From Dromaius novaehollandiae (lineage: Eukaryota > Chordata > Aves > Casuariiformes > Dromaiidae), in assembly GCF_036370855.1 (NCBI RefSeq), contig NC_088100.1:40248254-40312253 (forward strand): a stretch of DNA of 64,000 nt, given 5' to 3'. The first letter of the stretch is position 1. Each line of letters begins with the position of its first letter. Positions 20,839 through 33,419 of the stretch are shown in pieces. Both the position numbers and the translations under genes were made by a program. Under the pieces are notes generated by a model. That model searched no databases. It saw only the letters and a program-made list of their open reading frames with translations, and had not been told where the DNA came from.

Positions 20839-23800
20839 GTAGGTGCAGACTAATGCTTTGGAAATGAATAATCTATATAGCTCACCTACTACTTCAGCGG
20901 AGGAAGTGTGAAAAAGCCATTGCAGAAACTTGTGCAGGTTCTTGCCAAGGTATAGTAGGAGATGTCATGAATGAACATGCATGCAAGTCATCTGAAGATG
21001 GGCAGTCCTAGAAGAAGGAAAAGATAACCTTTATGGTGCTTATGAAGAGTAGCTTTATGAAGAGTTGCTGGCAAATGCTGGAGGAAAGTATCAGAAAATC
21101 TCTGAGGGCTGCAAACTCACTCACTCGAAACAGGCAGGGTGCACACGTCTCAGGTATGTCAGAGCGCTAGCCTGCGCATGAAAACTTCATCAGCATGTTC
21201 CCAGCACTGGTAAACCTGCTGTCTCAATGCTAGCTAAGCACAGAAACTCAGGCGTCGATGTTCTTCATGGGACTGCAGGGCTAGAAGTGAGCATTTCAGG
21301 TAGCGTCATTTGTACAAAAGGAGGGTTTCCTCATTAAAACTGGAAAATTGCTCTGGGCTGGGAGCTGCATATTGAAAACAGATGTTCCCCTTCACTTTCT
21401 GAATCAGATAATAAACGCATCCCCTTCCTTGCTAAACAGAGATTAGCATTATCTTGAAATAAGGCCATGTTTTCACAACATAAAGTGTCTATGGTAAAAC
21501 TGAACTAAAGTATTGTCTTCCCCACCCTCTCCTTTTATATTGGCCCAACTGTTCACTGCAGTGCTGTGAACTGGATTGGGGACCTGGTTCTGCTTCAAAA
21601 GGGAGGAGTTGAGAGCTGAGACAACACAAATATATGAAGATCTGTTAGGAAACAAGACCTTTGCTCTTCTATCAATAGGGAAGAGAGCAACTGCTAAGTT
21701 GGCAAGCTGAATGTGTTATCGTCAATCATATGTGGAATGCAGAGGAGAAGCTGGCCACTGCTGTACTGTTTGTGTTGAGCTCTTCCTAAAAACGCCTTCC
21801 TACCTACGATTGACTCCATTTTTTTTACAAAACTTGCTTCTCAGCTAGACACTAGAAGTCACACTACTGATCACTTGTGAGTAATAACGTGGGTGGTGAG
21901 TCTAGATTTAAAGTCAACTACCTTAGGAATGTTTCTTTAAAGGGCAACTATCAAATTCCACAGAAGAAAATAAAGCAAACTGTAAATGTGTTTGGCTTCT
22001 GACTTTGACCTATAAGCATGCTGACCCCAAACATTGCATCCTTGTGCTGATGAATGAGAACCAGAAACTGCAGATGACAGATTCCATCATTGTGGCAGGG
22101 GAAAGTAGACTGTTCAAAGAAATAAAAAAATAGCTGTCTCCCATTCCTCCACGAATTCAATCAGTATCAGAAAACAACTCTTAAATCATTATTCTTGTAG
22201 CCTGTTTATATTAGTTACCCATTCCATTCATGGACTGATTAAATATAAATAGCAATTTGTCTATAGATAATTGAGAATGGAAACTGAGTAATATCCAAGA
22301 ATACAAAAACATTCAATATTATCAATCTCTTGTTTATTAAAGAGATACCACTCTATACAAAACTTACTGGCGCCTCTAGACAAAGACTCCTAAATGGTTT
22401 GGAGTACTCCATTTGCTGATGAGAAGAATCTAATCTGCATCATAAACTGGATCAATACTTTCTTCTTCTGTTGCAAAGCATGTTAGATGAAAGTGATTGC
22501 TGAGTCAGGAGTATAAACTTGCGGTGCAATCTCACAAAGCATGTGAAAGAGTGTTGCAAAGCATGACTCTATGGACAGTCATATGAAAAACGCTGTGATA
22601 TTCAGTTCAGTTCAGCAAACTGAACATTGTAACTGAAAGCTGAGAATTACTAATATAACTTCCAAGGAAAAATTCTTATGCCTTTAATTCCGTTGCAAAA
22701 ATGGGATGTTTGGCAGGCTACTACAGAGTTTCTGGCTGACTTTGCTGAGAACCTTAAAATATTATAGAAATGCCAGCACCTAATATGCTGCATATGAAGC
22801 ATGCACTGTAATTCGCTGTAAATATTATTACCGGCCAATTAGAGATGCAAGTACGTGACGGAGACCTTCATCTGTGTCTGTGCTGTGCAGACTGACACAT
22901 GCTCTTGCATGCTTGCCAGTTCTGAACTGAACCCCCCCCCGGCGACTCCTCCGAGTGCTTTCACTCAGGACAATGAAGAGTTGGATTCCTTTTATAGTAT
23001 GAGGTGGGACCACTTTGATCTTCATCTTGCCAGAGAATTCCTGGAGAGTTGCCAAAACAACAGGTAAAACTCTTTTTCGTTGCATTCAGAAGGGAAATGA
23101 CCTTCGATTCTCTATGCACACCAGCAGAACTCTCTCAGTATAAGCCCCAAAACTTTGTAGCTTTAAATTCAAGGTTAAGATGTTTGAATGTACACTGTGC
23201 AAAGATCCTCCTGAACAAAAAGCTTCTAATACTGCAAAATCCTGAAAGCCTTAGGTTTGCCTCTTCTCATGCTTGCTTCTGTCTATTGACTTGTTAATGA
23301 GTCTTGAAAGTCTGGAGGATACTTGAAGAAGAAGACATTCAGGGTGTTGAAAGACTGCTTTAAAGACCTGAGCTCATTTGGGAAGTGAGTTATATGGGTT
23401 CAACTATACAAGCAGTTTCTAAAGTCTCTGCTGCTCCCTTTTTTTTTTCTTTAGTAAAACTATTTTTCCTATTAGAAAACTAAAACTGCATATCTTTTTT
23501 TTCCTCCAGTAAAAAAATTGTTTTTTGGTTACTGTCATCAGGAACATACAATCAATATGCATCTTATTTTAATTACCTTACAGTCTTACTTTGGATGAAA
23601 AGATCTGAAATTCTGCAAATTACTGGTCTGTTCTCACCTAAATATCAGTGCAGGAAGTAGACTGGAGAACCTGAGAGATATATTACTCTCTAAACCCCAA
23701 GGGAAGAGCCAGAACAATTATGACCCCGCAGGCAGAATGGCAGCTGCTGCTTGGTGGTGGCTTTTTCCTGAATTTCAATATGTTCCTGTCAGATTTTTTT

Positions 23801-26800
23801 CCTTTCAGGCACCAAATGTTTTGGAAAAATCCCATCTGTGGCTGTGTCTGAGCTTAAACATGCTCTGCAGGTTCGTCACTGTGGCTAAAGCTCACCAGTG
23901 CTGCTGCAATCTCCTGCCAGAATTCCTAGCACTAGTGCTCTTACAGCACCTTCTAGTGACTTATCTTTTTAACACCGGAAATCGTGCTTCCCGTAGAAAA
24001 TCTTGAAGGCATGGTAATAATCAAATTGTGCTGGCAAAGCTGAACGTCAGCTGATATCAGTGTGACTTCATACTGAGGTTGGCAAAGCTCTTCACCTTTT
24101 CCCTTTCCCTGCAAGTTATCTGGATGAATGTGATGTGTGTGGACCACAGAAGTAGAGCTGAGACTATCAAAAGGATTGGCAACAGTTTAAGAGCCACCCT
24201 CTTTAATATACACTTGAGGCAGGAACTACTTGAACAATATTTGGTAGCAGTTTCTGTCTCCCTTCCCCTAGGAGGGACAGTCTGGCGGCGTCAGACTGTG
24301 TGCACACGGTATGCTCATGGAGGGGAGAAACCACACACTTATTAAAAGTATTTCAGTGGCTTTGACTGATCTACCAAAGTCAAGGGAAACTAGCCCTGAT
24401 ACAGAGGAGGAAGGTCAAAGCTGGCAATCTAGCATTTTTGAGGAATAACGATATGCATATACACTCATCTCTCAGCTTTATTCTCCTCCCAATTGTATGC
24501 GTAGCCATTTCTCTTACCTTTTATATTTTCATCTTCCTTTCCTGGCTCCAAATGATGGAGATTTTCACTCCACTACTGCCAATACTAATAAGAAGGGAAC
24601 ATCTTTTCACTATCTGCAGCTCCTTAGCTAGACTGAAGGATTTGGGGGCTGACGATGGAAAGCGCTTCTGCCTTCATGCTCCGGTCAGAAGCTGCTTCTG
24701 CCTCTCATTCATGGCTGCTCTGAGTTGCCAGGGTAGGGAATTCAAACCTCTGCCTCACCCCACAGGGAGCCACAGATGTGGGTGCAAGGAATATGCTTCT
24801 CTATCAGAAGTAGGACATGCAGTGCAGAAACAAAGCAGGGGGCAATTTCACGCCTGTTGTGAGTAGAATAACATTCCTGTCTGGTAGAGTGTAAATGTTT
24901 GATCTGTTCTTCATATTTTAAGGTGTGGCGTTGGCAGCTTCTACCTGGCTGGGACATAAACAGGTTTATTGTTAGATAGGCTCATTGATATGTAGTTATT
25001 AACTTAAGCTTTTGGTTAAGTTTCACGCTGTAGGTGTTTTTCAGGCACTTCCAGAAGAATTCTGATAGAGAGGATTCAGATCTTAGCAGGCTGTAAACTT
25101 ATATAAGTTCTTCGGATATTCTATATTTATTTACCTATTTAGACGTCCATTATCTAGAGCGCTGTGAAGCTTTCAGGGTAGGCGAGAGGCCAAAGTAATG
25201 ACCAGTGATCTTTCAGCAAAATATGCTTGCAGAGTTTCACAGGTACTTCTGAGAGCTTCAGGGGTTCACCATTCAGGCTTAGCCACATAACCTAGAAATA
25301 AGGTACCTCTAATGCTAGTCAGGGATTCCTTTAAAAATTCTCACTTTAGGAGAAAGAGAGTATTCCTCAGCATGAAGAAAAACAGGATATTCTTTTGCAG
25401 AGTGGTACAGCTTGCTGGAAAGACAAAAAGTCTTCTGAAATAAAGAATCTCATCAAATACAGCCATCAGGCTTGGAACTGACATGAAAATCCTTGCTTTG
25501 CCCAAAGTGTCCATTTTTAGGAATATATAAAGAACTACTTCTTGATAGCACAGTTCAAATTTCAACCCTGAGTTCTGTCTTTGTGCTATACACTTGTGCT
25601 GACACTTAACGTGTATTGACTTTTAAATCTCAGCCCAGAGGCTACTTTCATTTTTAATTGATCCTTTCCCTAATTGAACTTTGTAAAGAAGCTGTGAAAC
25701 TTGAAGTTACACTCTCACATTTATATCCTGAATTGTCTTCAGGTTATAGCTTCCAACAAACATGCAGGTAAAATCTCTGGACGTTCTCAGCTTGGTGTAT
25801 ACAAGCTTCTCTTCTCTGCCAGTACCATAAAAAAGGGAAACACAGATGACTTTTAGTCTTTCAAATACTGTAAAGCAAGACTTGCACAATCAGATTAAGT
25901 TGATAATTGGGAGGTTAAAAGAACTGTACCCAAGAATAGAGAAACTACATGAATTTGAGCTGGGAGCAGCATTTCAAGAAAATCACCATTACTTAAACTT
26001 TAGCAATAGGGTGACAGACAACTGGAGAAAAATAAATGAAGTTCAAAAAGATGAGCAAAGCCCAGCTAGAGAGAAAGCCTTCAGAACACTAACTAAAACC
26101 ACAGAAGAACAGCAAAACAACGACTTCCTCGTCTGTATGGAAAAACCCTACAAAGTTAGTCATACCCAGCATTGGTTATCTCAACTGTCTGCAAAAACAA
26201 AGCATCCCTTGGCAATAGTATTGCTTTGTTTTCCAAAGAAATTTAAATACCTACTAGGAACTTTTTATTGGCTATACAGACATGAGGACAGCTAGTTAAC
26301 CCATGAAAATACCACTGCATGCTTCTGGCTGAACTGCAGCTCTTTGAAACATAACTCAATGTATAGATGGGACCTACTTGATCTCTAGCAAGTAGTGTTT
26401 CACTGATGAGTCCCAGGCCTAATTTTCAGCAGATTTTTTGTTTGTTTGTTTTCTGAGTGATGATTAACGTAGAAAGCTCTTGATCTGTGTTATTTTTATT
26501 AATGCCTTTGACTGAAATGTTAATGTAAATGGTGTTTAGGAGCCTTAGGTAGTGATTCACCTCGATACAGCTGAATAATGCATCTTTTTTCTGGAGTTTC
26601 CAGTAGAGGCACTTAGCGACGGTATGTCTGGAATCTCTCCTCCCTCCACCCAGCGAATGCCGGGCTCGGGGTTTGAAGGACAAATAATTCCCTTCCCCAC
26701 CCTTGTCTGTAACCTGGCAAATACAGTGTGTCCATTGTGCGTGATAAATGGACGCAGGCTGACAATGGCACGTTTGTTAACTGGATGCTTTACATCACTG

Positions 26801-29359
26801 TTTTTTTTCCAGAAACGGTCAAATTCAGGCAAATCTGCTGTGCTGTGCTGTTAATGAAGTCTGGGAGGATTCTTCCGATTGCTAAGTTCAAAGTCAAACT
26901 GGAGCTCTTTCATCAGCAAAATCTTGCTGCCACGCACTTCTATGCTTTCTTCATGGGGCAGCTGTCAGCTTTCCTGCCTGGAGCGCCCTGCATAGTGTGG
27001 GAGAGCAAGCCCAGGCTCCTTGCTTTGGCCACACGCTCCACACGCTTGCAGTGAAAGTTTGATATAGTGAGAACTGGGGAGGAGACACAGTGCTAGCACA
27101 CTCAGACATTTCCTTAGTGCAGCAAAACGATGGAGCTGAAAGAAGACGACAAGAGTAGTCTGATGTTCCTTGGCAATATTTTAACAGGGAGGCTCAAACC
27201 CTTAACGATACCTTAAATAATTGCTGCAGGTGTCATCTGGGATTCCTCTGTGTGCAATAGTGTATGCTTTGCCTCAGTGAGCCTGAGATGAATCTGCACC
27301 TACCGCAGCCGTTCAGGAGAGCCCTGCAAACTGCAGCAGTGCTGCCCGCTCTTTTGTGAACCCGCCCTGAGGGCTGAGCAGGTCGGCGCCGTCTGCCAGC
27401 ACCGCGTGGTGCCCTGAGCAACTGCAGCGCCGTGCATAGAGGCCTCTGACGGCCGACGCTCAGGCTTGAGGGGAAGAAAGAATAACAATTCTTGCACAGG
27501 AGGTCGCCAAAAACATTCTCAGCTTAAAAAATCAGCCCCATTGTGCCACCGAGAGGCTTAGATGAACTGAAGGCGACGTGACACTTCTGCCTTCCCAATT
27601 TCTGAGTGTGAGATTTCAGCATGACTCGCTTTTGCAAGTAGTAACAGCCAGATATATGGAGTGTATTTCCCTCTTAAGAGACAGACTGTTTGTTCTTGTG
27701 GGCATACAGGCTGTCCTCGCACCACTGCTTTGGAAGAACCAAGTATCACCGAGGTCACACTAGCCTCTGCTCCAAGGTGCAGGGTTGTTTCAGGACCCTG
27801 AGGTGCTGCACACAGTCAGCATGGCACAGCTCACCTTCTAAACGCAGAAGTGGAGGAAGGGACAATACCTAAACTTGTGCTCGGATCCTGCATTGTCTCT
27901 TGCATTTATGTCTACCTTCAGAGAGGTTTAACCGGTGCCTTGCCAAACATGATTGCTGGTGGCAGGAGACCTTCAGGGTAGAGAGATGGTGCCTGCTTTC
28001 CAGTCGCCACCTGGTCAGAGCTCCAGAAGGAGCTACTGAGCCATAAGATTGACTTTGTTAGTGTCTCTTTTAGGTGAGTGATGAGTAACTGAAGGATTAG
28101 CCATTGCAAGATCCCTCTGTGCTTGCAACTGGATCAAGGGAGCTTGAGCCAACCCGGCCGCAACCGAGCCTCCCTGGTGTGCGCGGTGTGAGGTTCAGGG
28201 GCGCGTGTCAGGCTGGGCAACGCGATGCCCCTCGCCTGCCTGGCGCTGCTGTGTTTTGGGGCACGAGCTCTCCATGCGATGGACTGGTGGGACTGTCCCA
28301 TGCTCAGGCCAGGCCCCTACATTTGCTAGTTGGGGCTCATTCCCCCTCCAGCTCCGTGGTGAAAGAAAAACCCAGCTGTAACTGTGTCTCGGGACTGGTA
28401 AAATGAGGGGATGTGTTCAGGCTTGAACAGCTGTAGCAAGTAAATCTGGTCTTCTGGGTGTGCTTGGAGAAAGAGGTGAATTTCTGAATGGGATAGCCAG
28501 GGTAGTGTAGGCTTGTCAAATAGGGGACGTGCTTTTCCCGGAACAGAGACTATGATGTCAACCTTTATAGTAATTTAAAAGCTACTATGCTATTTTTAAT
28601 GAGTCCGAACTAACTTTTAAAATTGTTAACTATCACAAACCCAGGAATCTTTTTACTGTGTGTCACCGTCAGTTTTATTAGAAGTCAATGCTTCAGACAT
28701 ACCGCTAGGGGGAATATTTTATCTATATTTCAAGTTAGTACAAAACAGACTTTATGAAGCTGTATTTTGAGGATTTTTGAGGAAGTGGAAAGAAGGGTGT
28801 TTAATTGTAGTTACAGGAACGCTGGATAAACTCTGCCTCTGTTCCCGGAAACTGTGCTTGAACCCAAAAGCTAACACTAACTCTAGGGGAGAAATCCAGA
28901 TGTTTTGATTACAAAACAATGTTCTGCAACCTAAAGACTTCAGTAGCTTACCAAAAAGTTAAATGAATTTTTGTGGTCTAACACAGACTACAAACCTCCC
29001 TTCCTCCTGAAACCAGGGTTTTCTTTGGCAAATGCATAAGCAGCCATGTTTTGTTTTGTTTTGTTTTGTTTCTGAGTACGAAAACTGCTGACAGTTTGTA
29101 ACTTTTCAGTTCTCGTAGCATCTGAAATACTGCTCAGGACTACCAAAATACTTAGAACAATGACAGAACTGAAATTCTCGGCAAGTCAAGCTGCAAACAT
29201 ACCGCTCCGACTTCCAGCCTACAGCCCAGAAGCGTGCGGGGAGCTGGATGCCTTGCCGGGATTTCCGGGTGTGAGCTAGCTCTATCGCTGGCTTTGCAGA
29301 ACTTCCATATGGTGTGGGAAAGGCTAAAATCTCAAACCTGAATGTGGGCAAGGTACGCT
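20839..29359. other. Gene-free stretch with unrecognised ORFs
   Basis: No supported gene. Two forward open frames of 142 and 149 codons (24438-24866 and 25846-26295) exceed most others but have no recognisable domain. A segment at about 22920-23063 ends at a GT-type donor and reads as plausible peptide (QDNEELDSFYSMRWDH). Small GC-rich patches lie at 27300-27470 and 28140-28310. A (TTTTG)n run is at 29049-29072. Confidence 0.35.
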
Positions 29360-29425
29360 GCTTGGCTAAACAGATGGCCTCCTATGCTCCTTTCAACATG
29401 AGTTATTCTACGATTCTATGATTTA
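29360..29425 (+). repeat. CR1-like LINE 3' tail
   Basis: The stretch ends with TTCTACGATTCTATGATTT, the short ATTCTATG-type direct repeat that closes avian CR1 elements. It is preceded by a phrase (CCTATGCTCCTTTCAACATG) that resembles CR1 3' UTR. Homology further upstream, perhaps to 29200, is uncertain. Confidence 0.5.
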
Positions 29426-30049
29426 CTTAACGACAATTAGCTTTTCATAAAAAAAAGAAAAATCAACATTTTTTTAGTGAGCTGGAAATGGTTGGGAGGA
29501 GAAGAATGAAGCATCTAACCGTGCTTATATTCTACAAGTGAGAATATATAGTCTACTTTCAGTACATGTGTGAAAAATGAATGTGGCCCTTTTAACCCCT
29601 GCAAAAGGAGTGCAGCAACATTGCGATGGAGTCACTCATAGTACTTATTCCCGGTGGTTTGTCTTCTGAATCAAGGGCTCTTTGGACCGCAGATGTCCTG
29701 TTGACAACAGCTAAATGGAGTTTATCAAGGAGTGTGAGTTATTTCAGTGGAAGTAAGCTGTTCTTGTATCTCACTATGCCAGGAGGTACCAGCAGGAAAG
29801 TGAATGGACTCAAAGGAGGCTCTCTGCATTGTTGAGCCCAAGCTGCACAATTATACAGGCTCTGCGCACACGCTAAATACCTGGACAAACCCTAACTGTG
29901 GCGTCCTGCTCGCCCTAAAAGCACTCATGTAAACATGCTGGTGTAACAATCTTTTCATGAGAAAGTAGTATTGTCACTGCTTTCAGCGCCGGATTTTGTC
30001 GCCTCCATTTGAAATTTGCTGCTGTAGAGAGAGATCTGGCAGTGGCACC

Positions 30050-30245
30050 TTTTTTTCTTTCAGTCCTGAGAACGGCACTCTTGCTCTCCGCCTGCGCCTC
30101 CCCGCCTCAACCCTGCCCTGAGAACAGGGAGCGGTTTTGTGCGATTTATCGGGCGGCGCAGAGGGGAATCGCCGCGAGCTGCAGCTCCCTCCAACACTGA
30201 CACGCTGCTGTCCCGGGAAGAGCAGCGAAAGCATCTCATCCCGCC
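30050..30245. promoter_or_regulatory. Small CpG-rich patch upstream of CFAP206
   Basis: About 200 bases with many CG dinucleotides (for example GGGCGGCGCAG and GAATCGCCGCGAGC) within AT-rich surroundings, 1.5 kb before the main CFAP206 promoter island. It could be an enhancer or minor transcription start. No gene is attached to it. Confidence 0.3.
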
Positions 30246-30529
30246 ATCTGTGGGAAAAGCCAGCCTGTACCTCTTGTGTTCTCTTTTGGTAAATGTCTTG
30301 ATATAATCCCTAAACTTAAATGTATTGATTTTTAAAACAGGAACGTAGAAGACATATTAAAAAGTCCAGTTCACTAGAGTTAAGCCTAAGGTCTTGGAAC
30401 ACCTCTGCAGGCTTGTTTCTGTTCCTGCCCTGTAAACTTTCCCAGCACATTTCCCACAGGTGATGCTGGGATGCGTCGCGCTGTACAAAATACAGTCAGA
30501 ACAGGTATGTAATCCTGCCATTAGTTGTC

Positions 30530-30605
30530 AAATAGCAAAGTATTATCTTGATTTTACTGTTAGGACTAAGTGACTTGTCTGAGGTCACGCAGGGAGAAAG
30601 CCATT
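30530..30605 (-). repeat. MIR-like SINE fragment
   Basis: Contains, in order, TTGATTTTACTGTTAG, CTAAGTGACTTGTCTGAGGTCA and CGCAGGGAG. These correspond to the reverse complement of the MIR core (bits for 'fraction of tRNA-derived core' include the GGTCAC-CAG motif). Highly diverged. Confidence 0.5.
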
Positions 30606-30869
30606 TTTGCTGCTCATCACAATTCTGAGCAGGTTACTCTGTGTCTGAGGCTTTAAAATGAGGTGGAAAAACTCAATCAATCAGTTGAAAACTGGTGTAT
30701 ATTGTCAGCTCTTATTCCTGCATACCATGTACCATTAAAGGCTACTTGATTGCCTTTTAGGGACACGGCTTTTAAATTGCATCAACCTGCCATTACTTTT
30801 TCCTCTATCAGTCACGGAAAAGCTCAAATTAAGTGAGTATTGAGCTAGTTACAGTAAGGCCTTACGGTC

Positions 30870-31560
30870 ACACACACAGACACATATACATATATATGTA
30901 AACACAAACACATATAGGTACATGCTTTGTATATACATGCATAGCTATGTATTGTATATATGCATATGTATATATATACCTATACAATGAATTACAAATC
31001 TATGCCTGCCACTTTCTGCTGTCTCCCCACCCTCACAATCTCTTTTGAAATACATGTTTCATGTATATGTGTGCAGGTATTTTATGTATGTATGTGCACA
31101 TATATAGGCAAATGTATGTTGTCTAAAATATTGTGTGCGTGTGTGTGTATATATATGTATACACACACATATATAGATATAAATAAATTACAAATCTGTG
31201 CCTGCCACTGTTCTTGTCTCCTACTACACTCACAATCTCTTTTGGAAAATATGTATATATGCGTTGTATAATATAGAGTGGGGGTTTGTATATACATATA
31301 CACATTTTGTATGTACAGATTTATATGTATGTATGCATATATACCTATACCTCTATATATGTTTTCTATATATAGACACACCTATGTACTTGTATTTTGC
31401 ATATATAGTCATGCATATATATGTATATATTTATCTACATATAGCTATACATTGAGTGTATATGTTTCTACATATGTATGTATATGCATAGGTACATACA
31501 TTTTGTATATACAGGTTTTGCATATACACAAACACCCAAACGTATATACACACACGCGCC
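30870..31560. repeat. TATA/CA-rich low-complexity block with an internal duplication
   Basis: Nearly 700 bases of mixed TATG, TACA and CA repeats directly upstream of the CFAP206 CpG island. Within it, a non-repetitive cassette starting ATTACAAATC at 30991 recurs at 31187, 196 bases later, with shared wording for about 75 bases (CTGCCACT, CTCACAATCTCTTTTG). Open frames through this block (for example 31278-31823) are artefacts of the repeat. Confidence 0.8.
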
Positions 31561-31723
31561 CGCCCACGCACACACGGGTGCACGTGCCGCCGTTCCCGCG
31601 CACCAGCTGCCGCGTCCGCGCACCGTGCGGGCGCACGCGCAGATCGCCGGGGCCGACAAGCAGCGGGGCGGGGCGGGGCCGAGGGGGCGGGGCCGACGCG
31701 GGCGGGGGCGGGGCCCCGGCGGC

Positions 31724-31737
31724 GGCGCCATGGCAAC
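31724..31737 (+). promoter_or_regulatory. RFX X-box
   Basis: GGCGCC-AT-GGCAAC. The right half GGCAAC is a perfect RFX half-site; the left half differs from GTTGCC at two bases. RFX2/RFX3 sites of this form are typical of promoters of motile-cilium genes, which fits CFAP206. Confidence 0.55.
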
Positions 31738-31758
31738 GGGCGCCGGGCCGGGCGGCAG
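31730..31758 (+). other. CFAP206: CFAP206 exon 1, 3' part (5' UTR or alternative N-terminus)
   Basis: An ATG at 31730 in good Kozak context (GCCATGG) opens a frame that reads 29 bases to the donor. With the first base of the next exon it encodes MATGAGPGGR, directly in frame with the conserved start MSCHQTENV. The exon is clearly real by its splice donor. Whether this ATG is inside the transcript is unknown, because it overlaps the X-box. I treat the exon as 5' UTR by default because the family N-terminus aligns with the downstream ATG. Confidence 0.5.
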
Positions 31759-32119
31759 GTGAGTGCGGGGCCGTGGCCGCGGCGGAGGTGCTGCCGCCCC
31801 GAGGGGCCGCGCCAGCACCGTGAGGAGCGGCGACACGAGCCCCGACGGCGTGGCGGGAGCGGGGAGCAGCAGCGGGCCAGGCCTCCCCGCGGCCGCGCTC
31901 CGCCCGCCGCCTGTTTTAATCCGAAGTCCCAGAGTCTGGGCGTTGCCGGTTAACGGCTGTCCCGCCAGCAGTGGTACCGCGTTGCGGTGGGAGCCCAAAG
32001 CGGGGTGCGCGGAGGGACTGTGCCGCGCCTGTGCGGGGGGATGCCGGGCAGCCCGCCCCGGGTGGCCCCGCTGGAGCAGGGCGGCGGGGCCCGGGGGCCC
32101 CCAGGGGTCCCTTCCGACC

Positions 32120-32940
32120 TTGGTGCCGTTCAGAGGGACCTCGACGGGCCGGGGAAATGGGCTGATTGGAGCCTCGTGGAGTTCAGCGAGGGGAAGTGTC
32201 AAGTGCTGCCCCGGGAAGGAGTAACCCCAGAGGCCGACAGGCTGGGGAACAGCCCTGCAGAGCAGGACCTGGGGGCCTGGTGGATAAGTTGACCGAGAGC
32301 CAACAGCACACTGCAGCGGCAAAGAAGGCCCACAGCCTCCCAGGCTGCGTTAGGCAGAGCGTTGCCAGCGGGTCGAGGGAGGTGATCCTTCCTCTCTACT
32401 TGGCACTGGTGAGGCCACACCTGGAGTGCTGGTCCAGTCCTGGGCTCCCCAGTGGAAGAGAGCATAGACATACTAGAGTGAGTCCAGCGAAGGGCCACAA
32501 AGATGTTTTAGGGACTGGAGAATCTCTCATATGAGCAGAGGCTGAGTGAGCTGGGCCTGTTTAGCTTGGAGAAGAGGAGGCTCAGGGAGGATTTTACCAA
32601 TGTATATAAATATCTGATGGGAGGGTGTAAAGAAGATGGAGCCAGACTCCTCTCAGCAGTGCCCAGTGACAGGACTAGAGAATTTGGGCACAAATTAAAC
32701 GCAGGAAAGTCTGTCTGAGCATAAGAAAACACCTATTTACTGTGAGAGTGGTCAAATACTGGATAGAACAGGTTGCCTGGAAAGGCTGTGGAGTCTCCAT
32801 GCTTGGAGATATTCAGCATCTCACTGGAGACAGCCCTGGGCAACCTCCTTTAGCTGATCCTGCTTGAGCAGCAGTCTTGGGTTAAACTATCTCCAGAGGT
32901 CTCTTTCAACCCCACATATCCTGTGATTTTGTAATTCTTG
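32120..32940 (+). mobile_element. CR1 LINE, 3' part, 5'-truncated
   Basis: Broken frames read as the C-terminal part of the CR1 reverse transcriptase protein: AVQRDLDGPGKWAD, SVASGSREVILPLYLALVRP and, in another frame, [10 protein letters not shown]-like wording. The 3' UTR follows and ends at the usual tail (CTGTGATTTTGTAATTCTT, about 32922-32940). It has stops and frame changes and is not active. It lies in CFAP206 intron 1, about 360 bases after exon 1, and merges with the edge of the CpG island. Confidence 0.85.
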
Positions 32941-33419
32941 TCAATGCCTGTATCATGTCTAGCAGGTGTTTGTAGGAATGAAAACCTCACGTGGGCTTTC
33001 AGTTGCGTTTGGAAATAGCTTTTTGTTCCTACAGAGCTGTCCGTTTTTTTCGTTCACCTCTTGTCAGTTGCTAAATTAATCTTAATCACTTCATAAGAAA
33101 TACTCCATATGTCAAACAAAGACTACCTGGAGTAATATTCTTATAATCAGCTTTCATTTTTCTTCCTGTTGATCTTGTTTTGCATTCAGTTCTTATTACT
33201 TGGAAATACTGATGTCAGCTGTGGTCCATCCAGCCATAAATCATCTCTGCCACCTTTAGCCAAGTGGTTTCTGAAAACATGAAAGCCTGAGAGGCTTTGC
33301 AGAAAATTCGTACTGTTGCTGCTGCTAGTAAATAATACAGTGTGGAAAAGAAACACTGAAAGACAAATCTAAAATATATGATGATAAATCTCAAGCCTAT
33401 CATTGTGTTGCTTATTCAG

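Larger units (their letters stand above)
31550..32110 (+). promoter_or_regulatory. CFAP206: CFAP206 CpG-island promoter
   Basis: Very GC- and CpG-rich. It contains a near-perfect NRF1 site (GCGCACGCGCA, 31631-31641), several GC boxes (GGGGCGGGGC and similar, 31664-31720), an RFX-type X-box (31724-31737) and a strong splice donor (GGCAG|GTGAGT, exon end 31758). This donor joins in phase to the first CFAP206 coding exon at 33420. The factor sites are motif matches, not shown binding. Confidence 0.75.

Noticed and set aside
24438-24866. Plus-strand open frame of 142 codons
   Set aside because: Hydrophobic start but no consistent protein character and no homology that I recognise.
26728-27054. 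Phrase KWTQADNGTFV, faintly like a retroviral integrase core
   Set aside because: Only a few residues resemble the motif. No neighbouring pol-like sequence or LTR supports it.
31278-31823. Plus-strand open frame of 181 codons
   Set aside because: Its first half is translation of TATG/ACA repeats and its second half of the CpG island; it is not a gene.
31468-32322. Minus-strand open frame of 284 codons, the longest in the window
   Set aside because: It runs through the low-complexity block, the CpG island and antisense to the CR1 fragment. High GC content removes stop codons. Composition (Pro, Arg, Ala runs) is that of island noise.
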